A DNA stretch of 7,117 nucleotides from an uncultured Planctomycetaceae bacterium (lineage in GTDB: Bacteria; Planctomycetota; Planctomycetia; Pirellulales; Pirellulaceae). The translations under genes and the position numbers were made by a program. Shown here piece after piece: positions 1 to 6,815 of the stretch (within the stretch, counting starts at the first letter, position 1; every line of letters begins with the position of its first letter). The stretch lies in contig CAIYOB010001597.1 in the NCBI GenBank assembly GCA_903927685.1, positions 1-7,117 on the forward strand. Direction: 5' to 3'. The notes under the pieces were generated by a model that was not told the DNA's origin, did no database searches, and saw only the letters and a list, made by a program, of their open reading frames with translations.

Positions 1-173
1 CCTACGTGTACGACAACGGGGTCGAGTCCTGGCTCATGCTGATTTCATATCACGCCCTGCCGGCGCCGGGGGCCTGCCTCGGCATGCACGACATCCGGCG
101 AGGTGACCGGTTCGGGCAATCCTGCACCAACGGCGGGGTGCCGTGGTCCCGGTGGTTCCCGAGTCAAAACTGA
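1..173 (+). CDS. C-terminal fragment of an unidentified protein (5' end outside window)
   Basis: The reading frame starting at base 3 is open from the window edge to a TGA at 171-173, giving 56 visible residues. Codons are strongly G/C-biased at the third position, as in the genes downstream, which supports real coding rather than a chance open frame. The visible tail begins YVYDNGVESW and ends VPWSRWFPSQN. It is rich in aromatic residues, glycine and proline and has two cysteines, with no membrane segment and no motif I recognise. The next gene starts 26 bases after the stop on the same strand, so this could be the first visible member of the same transcription unit. I cannot assign a family. 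Coding status is fairly likely and function is unknown. Confidence 0.55.
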   Translation, partial: YVYDNGVESWLMLISYHALPAPGACLGMHDIRRGDRFGQSCTNGGVPWSRWFPSQN

Positions 174-189
174 CCCCCAGAAGCAATTC

Positions 190-194
190 GGAGG
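190..194 (+). promoter_or_regulatory. Ribosome binding site of the pyrophosphohydrolase gene
   Basis: GGAGG lies five bases before the ATG at 200. This decides the start: an in-frame GTG/ATG-type start at 143 would overlap the upstream frame and has no comparable Shine-Dalgarno sequence. Confidence 0.7.
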
Positions 195-199
195 ATCGT

Positions 200-661
200 A
201 TGGATGCTGCCCTGAACGAAGTCCGCAAGTTCCACCGCCAAATCGGAGCGCCGGTGATCGACTCACCGGCGTTGTTGGCGTGCCAAGCTGAATCCGCGAC
301 CGAGATGGCGGTCGCGATCCGGGGGCTACTGACCCGCTACCGAGACATGGCCGGCGACGGCAGCGACCTCTTGTCGCGGTTGTGCCTGGACTTGGAAGAA
401 TTGGCCGAGTGGGTCGAGGCCCATGCGGCCGGCGATCTTGTCGCCGCGGCGGACGCGTGGGGCGACCGCCTGTACGTGCTGCTCGGCGATGCCGTTGCGG
501 CCGGCTTGCCCGCCAACGCCATTTTCGAGGAGGTCCACCGGTCGAATATGACCAAGACGGTGGCCAAGGCCGGGAATTTGGGAAAGGGGACGAAGGCCGT
601 TGCCTTCCGCCCGCCGAGGCTGCGGGAGATCCTCTCTGCCGAGACACACGAGCCAAACTGA
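200..661 (+). CDS. MazG-like / PRA-PH superfamily nucleotide pyrophosphohydrolase
   Basis: A 153-residue, probably cytosolic enzyme of the all-alpha NTP pyrophosphohydrolase superfamily (PRA-PH/MazG-like, Pfam PF01503 type). Members cleave nucleoside triphosphates, or phosphoribosyl-ATP in HisE, between the alpha and beta phosphates using Mg2+ held by acidic residues on a helix bundle. Visible here are the acidic helix LEELAEWVEA (E66, E67, E70), the second metal helix AADAWGDRLYV (D85, D89), and the characteristic tail IFEEVHRSNMTK (108-119), followed by the glycine/lysine-rich turn GNLGKGTK. Residues 1-15 resemble the N-terminal helix seen in phage-type and stand-alone members. It is not HisE, because the context is not his genes and the tail is of the EVHRSNMTK type. 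The substrate cannot be read from the sequence; house-cleaning of non-canonical dNTPs is an inference. The gene lies 34 bases before addB on the same strand, so co-transcription is plausible. Confidence 0.88.
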   Translation: MDAALNEVRKFHRQIGAPVIDSPALLACQAESATEMAVAIRGLLTRYRDMAGDGSDLLSRLCLDLEELAEWVEAHAAGDLVAAADAWGDRLYVLLGDAVAAGLPANAIFEEVHRSNMTKTVAKAGNLGKGTKAVAFRPPRLREILSAETHEPN

Positions 662-685
662 CGGATTCGGGCTGCTTTCTACCGC

Positions 686-691
686 GAGGAG
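686..691 (+). promoter_or_regulatory. Ribosome binding site of addB
   Basis: GAGGAG ends four bases before the ATG at 696. It favours this start over the longer open frame that begins at 600, which would lie inside the end of the pyrophosphohydrolase gene and adds 32 residues unlike the family. Confidence 0.65.
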
Positions 692-695
692 AAGA

Positions 696-3467
696 ATGGG
701 AATCACGCGAGAATTTCTCGGATTTGATCAACCGGCGCTGGTGGCCGCCGCGGAGTACTTGATGGAGCGGTTCGGTCGCGCTTCGCTGGCCGACCTTCGC
801 CGTGTGCTTGTTGCCGTGCCAGGTGCGCGAGCGGGTCGGCGGCTGCTGGAAATCCTGGTCGATCGGGCCGAAGCCACGGGGCGGATGCTTACGCCGCCGC
901 AGATCGCGACCGTGGGACAACTTCCTGAATTGCTCTACCGGGCCAAGAGACCGTTTGCCGATGAGCTTACGCAACAACTGGCGTGGGCCGATGCGCTGCG
1001 CAAGTTCGACCGCGCGAGACTGACGGCATTCCTAGCCGATCGGCCGGACGACCGCGATGTCGGACGATGGCTCGATTTGGGGCGGTTACTGCAGACCTTG
1101 CATCGCGAGCTGGCAAGCGACGGATTACGCTTTTCGGATGTCCTGAAACGCGGGAGTTCGCTGGCCGGTTTTGCTGAAGCCGATCGCTGGCAGGCGCTGG
1201 CCGAAATCCAGTGCGGCTACCTTGATACGCTTGACGGTTTGGGCCTCTGGGACCGCCAAACCGCGCGGCTCTTTGCGATCGAACATCGTGAATGCTGCAC
1301 CGACCGGCCGATCGTGCTGGTCGCTGCCGCCGACCTGAATCGGACGCAGCGGCAGATGCTGGATCAGGTGGCCGATCAGGTCACGGCGCTGGTGTTCGCG
1401 CCGGACGATTGGGCCGAACGGTTCGATTCGCACGGCGGCCTGCTTGCCGCGGCGTGGCAGGATGTGGAACTGCCGATCCCAGATGGATCGCTGCTGGAGG
1501 CCGGCAATCCCGTTGATCAAGCCGAGCAGGTCGCACGACGTATTGCCCGGTTGGGCGGACGGTTTCGGGCTGAAGAGATCACGGTCGGTTTGCCCGATGA
1601 ACGAATCGTGTCTCAGCTGGTCCGCCAGCTCGATGAGTGCAGACTGCCAAATCGTTATGGTCCAGGCCAGCCGCTATCTCAGACCGGTGTCTATCGGATG
1701 CTCGCTGATCTGGCCGCGTTTGCCGGCAGTGGCCAGTTCGCCGAGTTTGCCCGACTGATCCGCCATCCCGACGTCGAATCGTGGCTGATGCACACCGGCG
1801 TGCAACCCGGCTGGATCGAGGAGTTGGACGAGTACTACAACCAATGCTTGCCGCGCCGAATCGACGGCGCCTGGATCGAAGGCCATCAAGGCGGCCGGAG
1901 GCTGCGTGATGCGTACGAGCGAATCACGCGGTTGACCCGTCGGCTGAGGGGAGGGCCACAGGCGATGGAACGTTGGCTGTCACAGATTCGCCAAGTCCTG
2001 TTCGAGGTGTACAGCGGCCGCGACTTCGATCTGGAAAACGACTCGGATCGGCGGGCATGGAAGGCGTGTGACGCGATCCAATCCGCCCTCGACCGATTGG
2101 CGGGCATACCTGATGCCCTGCTGCCTCAAGTGAGCGGCGACGAGGCGATTCAAGTGGTGCTGGCCCAAGTGAGCGCTGAATCGATCGCGCCAACTGCGGA
2201 CAAGGCGGCGATCGAGTTGGTGGGATGGCTGGAACTGCCCTTGGACGATGCCCCTGCGCTGATCGTCACTAGCTTCAACGAAGGCCTCGTTCCATCGAGC
2301 GTCAACGCCGATATGTTCCTGCCTGGCAGTTTGCGAACCGCTTTGGGGTTAGACGACAATGCGCAGCGGTACGCGCGGGATGCCTACGCGGTAGCCACGC
2401 TGCTTGCGCCGTGGCGCGACACCACGTTTCTTGTCGCGAGGCAGGATCAAGACGACTACCCACTGGCGCCGAGCCGTTTGCTGTTCGCCGCATCACCGGA
2501 ACTCGTGGCCCAAAGGGCATTACGGTTCTTCGCCGATGCGTCAATACGCCCCGTGCAGTCGCCGTTGGCGGGTGGACTCGTCAGTTCACGCTGCGAATTC
2601 GCCTTCGAGGTGCCACGGCCACGGCCGCTGCCTGAACCGATCAGGTCGATGAGCGTCACATCGTTCAGGAAGTACTTGGCGTGTCCCTATCGGTTCTATC
2701 TGGACCATATTCTGAGGCTGAGACGCACGGACGATCAGGCAAAGGAACTGGACGGGCTGGGTTTTGGCAACCTGGCTCACGCGGTACTGGAAGGATTCGG
2801 CCGTAGCGACGCGCGAGATTCGACCGATGCCGACACGATCGAGCGCGAGTTGAATCATCGACTGAACGAATCGGTCCGGGGACGTTTCGGCGGGCATCCC
2901 GGCGCGGCCATCCTGGTCCAGACAGAGCAGTTACGACTGCGACTACAGGCGCTGGCTCGCTGGCAAGCCGGCCGGGCCGCGCAGGGCTGGCGAATCGAAC
3001 ACGTCGAGCTGTCGTTTTCGGATCTCCCCGGCGAGTTGGACGTGGACGGCGAACTGATGCTGTTGACTGGCCGCATCGACCGCATCGACGTGAACGAAAG
3101 AACCGGCCAGCGTGAGATATTGGACTATAAGACATCCGACGGCGGCGAGTCACCGGAGAAATCGCATCGCAAGAACGGCGAGTGGATTGATTTACAGTTG
3201 CCACTGTATCGCCATTTGGCTCGCGCTGTGGGAATCGACGGAGCCGTCCGCCTCGGCTACATCCTACTGCCAAAGGACACGGCCGACGTGGGCGAGTCGA
3301 TCGCCGAATGGACTGAAGCCGATTTGACCGACGCAGACCGAGTGGCCTGCGACGTCGTACGAGGAATCCGCCAGGAGAGGTTTTGGCCGCCGAAGGACCC
3401 GCCACCAAAATACAGCAAAGACTTTGCACCCATTTGCATGGACGGCGTTTTCGGGAGGAGGAAATGA
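696..3467 (+). CDS. addB: AddB/RexB-type subunit of the helicase-nuclease, with C-terminal PD-(D/E)XK nuclease
   Basis: A 923-residue cytoplasmic protein, predicted partner of AddA in the double-strand-break end-resection complex; B. subtilis AddB is longer, at about 1,160 residues. The N-terminal part keeps the helicase-like layout, but the Walker A position reads VAVPGARAGRRL (39-50) with no GKT, so it should not bind ATP through this site and probably acts as a scaffold. The middle has the family element IVTSFNEGLVP (about 523-533), a relic of helicase motif V. The C-terminal nuclease starts at the TSFRKYLACPYRFYL segment (C663), followed by GNLAH (H695), GRIDRID (D795), LDYKT (D810, K812) and QLPLY (Q834, Y838), which is the full RecB-like catalytic set. 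Oddity: AddB proteins of the Bacillus type have three further cysteines near the end that hold a 4Fe-4S cluster; here only C885 and C914 follow, not in the C-x2-C-x5-C arrangement. It overlaps addA by four bases. An alternative name is a generic PD-(D/E)XK nuclease family protein, but the adjacent AddA makes AddB the best call. Confidence 0.88.
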   Translation: MGITREFLGFDQPALVAAAEYLMERFGRASLADLRRVLVAVPGARAGRRLLEILVDRAEATGRMLTPPQIATVGQLPELLYRAKRPFADELTQQLAWADALRKFDRARLTAFLADRPDDRDVGRWLDLGRLLQTLHRELASDGLRFSDVLKRGSSLAGFAEADRWQALAEIQCGYLDTLDGLGLWDRQTARLFAIEHRECCTDRPIVLVAAADLNRTQRQMLDQVADQVTALVFAPDDWAERFDSHGGLLAAAWQDVELPIPDGSLLEAGNPVDQAEQVARRIARLGGRFRAEEITVGLPDERIVSQLVRQLDECRLPNRYGPGQPLSQTGVYRMLADLAAFAGSGQFAEFARLIRHPDVESWLMHTGVQPGWIEELDEYYNQCLPRRIDGAWIEGHQGGRRLRDAYERITRLTRRLRGGPQAMERWLSQIRQVLFEVYSGRDFDLENDSDRRAWKACDAIQSALDRLAGIPDALLPQVSGDEAIQVVLAQVSAESIAPTADKAAIELVGWLELPLDDAPALIVTSFNEGLVPSSVNADMFLPGSLRTALGLDDNAQRYARDAYAVATLLAPWRDTTFLVARQDQDDYPLAPSRLLFAASPELVAQRALRFFADASIRPVQSPLAGGLVSSRCEFAFEVPRPRPLPEPIRSMSVTSFRKYLACPYRFYLDHILRLRRTDDQAKELDGLGFGNLAHAVLEGFGRSDARDSTDADTIERELNHRLNESVRGRFGGHPGAAILVQTEQLRLRLQALARWQAGRAAQGWRIEHVELSFSDLPGELDVDGELMLLTGRIDRIDVNERTGQREILDYKTSDGGESPEKSHRKNGEWIDLQLPLYRHLARAVGIDGAVRLGYILLPKDTADVGESIAEWTEADLTDADRVACDVVRGIRQERFWPPKDPPPKYSKDFAPICMDGVFGRRK
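3454..3461 (+). promoter_or_regulatory. Ribosome binding site of addA, inside the end of addB
   Basis: GGAGGAGG lies within the last codons of addB. Its first GGAGG is five bases from the ATG at 3464, and its second is eight bases from the in-frame ATG at 3470. Either ATG could be used; the proteins would differ by two residues. The placement suggests translational coupling of addA to addB. Confidence 0.7.
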
Positions 3468-6400
3468 ACATGAGTACTCAGTCGGAAAGACACGAATTGA
3501 TCCGCGCGTCGGCGGGTACGGGAAAGACGTACGAGTTGACGAATCGTTATCTGCGTCTACTGCGAACGGGCCAGCCGCCCGACGAAATCCTGGCGTCGAC
3601 GTTCACGCGTAAGGCAGCCGGCGAAATCTTGGGACGCATTCTGCTGCGTCTGGCGCAGGCCGCCACCGACGAACAGAAACTCGCCGAATTGCAGAACGCG
3701 TTGGGTGATCAATCGCTGACCCGCAGCGAATGCCTGACCATGCTGGCTGGAACTGCGCGCCGGTTGCACCGGCTCCGTATCAGCACGCTGGACAGTTTTT
3801 TCGCTCAGTTGGCTGGCAGCTTTGCGCTGGAAACCGGTTTGCCACCCGGCTGGCGAATCGTGGAAGAGCACGAAGACGCCGCACTGCAGGCGCAGGCCAT
3901 CGACTCGGTGCTTGACAACGAAGATCCCGCCAACTTGTTGACGCTGGTCCACGCGCTGACGGCCGGCGATACGACCCGCAGCCTTGACCATGAAGTCCGC
4001 GGCAAGATCAAGAAGCTGTATGAGGTCTATCGCGAAACTGTCCGCGACGCTTGGTATGCCGTGCCGCGGATGGCGGAGTTGCCGGAGGTACAGCTCGCGG
4101 AGGCGATAGAAGCCTTGCGTGCCGTCCCGCTGGCTCAAGACAGGCGGTGGGCAACCGCTCACGACAAGGACCTTGCGGCGGCCGAGGCAAGAGATTGGAA
4201 GTCGTTCGTCGAGAATGGCCTCGCCAAGGCGGTCGCCGGTTCCAAGGACAGCTATTACGGCACACCGATTGACGCGAATGTCGCCGCTGCCTATCGCCCG
4301 CTAATCGATCACGCCAGAGCGGTATTGCTGAATCAGCTGGCCAACCGGACGGAAGCGACGTACCAACTGCTCGACAAGTTCCACCTGCAGTATCAGCGAC
4401 TGAAACGAAGGACTCGCACGCTGCGTTTTGAAGACATCTCCTTGCAGCTCGCTCGACGCTTTGCGGGAGGGGGAGACGACATCGGCCGCCTAGCTTTCCG
4501 GCTTGATGCGCACGTGAATCATTTGCTGCTGGACGAATTCCAGGACACGTCGCTCACTCAATGGTCGGTCATCCGGCCGTTCGCCGAACGGATCGCCGAG
4601 GCAGCATCGAACCAGTCATTTTTCTGCGTCGGCGATACCAAACAGGCGATCTACCGTTGGCGTGGCGGTGTGGCGGAACTCTTTGACGCGGTCACGAGCG
4701 AGGTGGCAGGCGTCCACCAGCGGTCGCTTGACACGAGTTGGCGATCGTCTCCGCACGTCATCCATGCGGTGAACAAGATCTTCCGTAATGTTCACCGCCT
4801 TGGGGACCCTCGCAGCGATCTGGTTAAGGCGATTGTCAGGTGGCAAGAGCAATTCCACCAACATCAAGCGGCAAGCCCGAAGCAATGCCTCAATGGGTAC
4901 GTCTGCCTGCAGGCCGCCCGCACGGCCAAGGATGATGAAACGGACTCACAAGCGGACATCACACTGAGGTTCGTTGCGGAACGGGTTGCAGAGTGGACGA
5001 GAAAGGCCCCCGGTTTCGAAATTGGCGTGCTGGTGCGACGCAACGAGGCGGTGCGGCAGTTGATCTATGAATTGCGGGAACGGGGCATCGAAGCCAGCGA
5101 AGAAGGTGGCTGCTCGCTGGACGATTCCGCAGCCGTGCGGCTGATCCTGTCCTTAGTGCAGCTGGCTGACCATCCTGGCGACTTCGTCGCACGCTTCCAT
5201 GTCGCAACATCGCCGCTGGCCACGACGCTCGACCTTTTCGGTCCGGCGGATGAAACTTCTGCCACCTCCGGTGTATCCGACGATGGCTTGCAGGCTGCGG
5301 TGCGGTTCGCGAGCAAACAGGGTGATGCTGTCGCAGGCCACTTGGCCCGCCTAATCCGGCGTCAGCTCGCAGACAACGGCTACGGTCGTACGATCTACGG
5401 GCTGGCCCGACAACTCGCTCCGGCCTGCAATCGCCGAGAATTGCGGCGATTGGAGAAGTTGATCGGCTTGGCGTATCGTTATGATGGCGGAGCGACGTCG
5501 CGCCCGCGCGACTTTGCCACGTACGTCGCTTCTACCAAGGTGCGTGACCCAATTTCCGCCGAAGTGCGAGTGATGACCGTGCACCAGGCGAAAGGGCTTG
5601 AGTTTGATATCGTTGTGCTGGCGGATTTGGAAGCCAAGTTGATCGGTCAGCGCGACGACTTAGTCGTCGGACGGCCATCGGCTACCGCGCCGGTCAATCG
5701 TGTCTGCCGCCACTGCAACAAAGATGTACAACAACTACTGCCCGAGGAATGGCAAAAACTGTTCCGCGAAGCGGAAGGCCAGGACGTGGCAGAATCACTA
5801 AGCCTGTTGTACGTCGCAGTGACGCGCGCGGTTCATGCGTTGCACATGATTGTTGCCCCCTCGCCCGACGGCGAAAAGTCACTGCACAGAACGTTCGGTG
5901 GATTGCTGCGAGCCGCGCTGACGGTCGGTAGCCGCCTCACCCCCGAACAGATTGCCTATGAAACGGGTGACCGCGAGTGGTTCACCAGTCCCGGCGTCGA
6001 GCGGACATCCTCCGTTGCCGAGGTTGCCCTGAAAGCCGAGTCACTCGCGCCGCTGGAAGTGAAGCTGGCCGCGCCGGCCGAGCGGCGTTGGCGTGGGCTT
6101 GGTCGCCTGAGCCCGTCCGGCCTGGAAGGCGGCTCGCGAGTCCGGCTAATCGCTTCGTCGGGCGCTAACGACACTGACCGCAGGACGGCAGAGGCTCGTG
6201 GGACGGTCATTCACGCGTGGTTCGAACAGATCGCGTGGCTCGATGACGGCTCACCAAGCGACGATCGTCTTCGGGAGGTCGCCGTTGCTCTGCGCGATTT
6301 CGCTTTGATGCCCGACGATGTCGACCGTTGGCTGACCGAATTTCGCGTGATGCTGGCGCAGCCCAACATCGCCGCCTGCCTCCACCGCGCCGCCTACAGG

Positions 6401-6724
6401 AACTTCGCTGGCGCTACCCTAAGGGTCGAGACCGAACGCCCCTTCGCTGTGCGCGATGGAGATCGCTTGATCGTGGGTAGCATCGACCGCTTGGTAACCA
6501 TCTGCGACGGAAACCAGCCCATTGCCGCCGACATTCTCGACTTCAAGACCGATTCGATTGCCGACGATGACCGGCGTGTTCTGACGGAGAAAGTGAGATT
6601 CTACACACCCCAATTACACGCCTACTGCCAAGCTGTCAAGAAAATGACGGGGCTAGAACTACAGCGGATTTCGGCCAAGTTGTTGTTGCTTGGGCCGGGG
6701 CTCGTGGCTCCAATTTCGACGTAG
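3464..6724 (+). CDS. addA: AddA: UvrD/RecB-type helicase with C-terminal PD-(D/E)XK nuclease
   Basis: A 1,086-residue ATP-dependent 3'-5' DNA helicase and nuclease, the motor of the AddAB complex that unwinds and trims broken DNA ends so RecA can load. All superfamily 1A motifs are visible: Walker A ASAGTGKT (15-22, K21), motif Ia LASTFTRKAA (43-52), the AddA/RecB element LRFEDISLQLARRF (from 320), motif II LLLDEFQDTS (D357, E358), motif III VGDTKQAIYRWRGG (389-402), motif IV DTSWRSSP (R427), motif V TVHQAKGLEFD (705-715) and motif VI LYVAVTRA (Y783, T787, R788). The nuclease follows with GTVIHAWFEQ (H917), GSIDRL (D1008), ILDFKTD (D1026, K1028) and QLHAY (Q1050, Y1054), so both activities should be intact. 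Length is slightly below B. subtilis AddA (about 1,230). The Walker A motif begins only 15 residues in, as in RecB, with no long leading Q-motif helix. A CRHC pair (C748, C751) lies between motifs V and VI. RecB is the other possible name, but no RecC or RecD is present and the partner is AddB-like. Confidence 0.93.
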   Translation: MNMSTQSERHELIRASAGTGKTYELTNRYLRLLRTGQPPDEILASTFTRKAAGEILGRILLRLAQAATDEQKLAELQNALGDQSLTRSECLTMLAGTARRLHRLRISTLDSFFAQLAGSFALETGLPPGWRIVEEHEDAALQAQAIDSVLDNEDPANLLTLVHALTAGDTTRSLDHEVRGKIKKLYEVYRETVRDAWYAVPRMAELPEVQLAEAIEALRAVPLAQDRRWATAHDKDLAAAEARDWKSFVENGLAKAVAGSKDSYYGTPIDANVAAAYRPLIDHARAVLLNQLANRTEATYQLLDKFHLQYQRLKRRTRTLRFEDISLQLARRFAGGGDDIGRLAFRLDAHVNHLLLDEFQDTSLTQWSVIRPFAERIAEAASNQSFFCVGDTKQAIYRWRGGVAELFDAVTSEVAGVHQRSLDTSWRSSPHVIHAVNKIFRNVHRLGDPRSDLVKAIVRWQEQFHQHQAASPKQCLNGYVCLQAARTAKDDETDSQADITLRFVAERVAEWTRKAPGFEIGVLVRRNEAVRQLIYELRERGIEASEEGGCSLDDSAAVRLILSLVQLADHPGDFVARFHVATSPLATTLDLFGPADETSATSGVSDDGLQAAVRFASKQGDAVAGHLARLIRRQLADNGYGRTIYGLARQLAPACNRRELRRLEKLIGLAYRYDGGATSRPRDFATYVASTKVRDPISAEVRVMTVHQAKGLEFDIVVLADLEAKLIGQRDDLVVGRPSATAPVNRVCRHCNKDVQQLLPEEWQKLFREAEGQDVAESLSLLYVAVTRAVHALHMIVAPSPDGEKSLHRTFGGLLRAALTVGSRLTPEQIAYETGDREWFTSPGVERTSSVAEVALKAESLAPLEVKLAAPAERRWRGLGRLSPSGLEGGSRVRLIASSGANDTDRRTAEARGTVIHAWFEQIAWLDDGSPSDDRLREVAVALRDFALMPDDVDRWLTEFRVMLAQPNIAACLHRAAYRNFAGATLRVETERPFAVRDGDRLIVGSIDRLVTICDGNQPIAADILDFKTDSIADDDRRVLTEKVRFYTPQLHAYCQAVKKMTGLELQRISAKLLLLGPGLVAPIST

Positions 6725-6815
6725 GCACAAGTCCTGCGGTCAGTTTGCCTGCACTGGGAAATATCGGGGTGGGGGACAGTCGGACATCCGTATCAAGCTG
6801 GGGCATCGAGTCATC
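6725..6815. other. Spacer between convergent genes, no clear terminator
   Basis: The 91 bases between addA (+) and the ATP-grasp gene (-) hold no open frame of note. I found only a weak imperfect hairpin (CAGT at 6741-6744 against ACTG at 6753-6756) with no following T run, and a G-rich patch at 6766-6775. Neither supports a confident terminator call on either strand. Confidence 0.5.

Noticed and set aside
600..695. Upstream extension of addB
   Set aside because: The frame is open, but the added residues are arginine-rich and family-unlike, the stretch overlaps the preceding gene, and a Shine-Dalgarno sequence sits just before the ATG at 696.
45..977. Long - strand open frame of 310 codons
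   Set aside because: It lies opposite the pyrophosphohydrolase and the start of addB, is dominated by R, P, S and G as expected for the antisense of GC-rich coding DNA, and shows no domain-like pattern.
2665..3471. Long - strand open frame of 268 codons
   Set aside because: It is the antisense shadow of the AddB nuclease domain, very arginine-rich, while the + strand frame carries clear catalytic motifs.
3557..4162. - strand open frame of 201 codons opposite the start of addA
   Set aside because: It covers the well-supported N-terminal helicase region on the + strand and has no recognisable motif of its own.
200..6724. Reading the block as an anti-phage defence island
   Set aside because: AddAB can degrade linear phage DNA, but it is a housekeeping repair complex, and no restriction, toxin, CRISPR, integrase or other defence gene is seen in the window.
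6741..6756. Possible hairpin terminator after addA
   Set aside because: The stem is only four base pairs (or imperfect if extended inward) and no T tract follows, so it does not meet the pattern of an intrinsic terminator.
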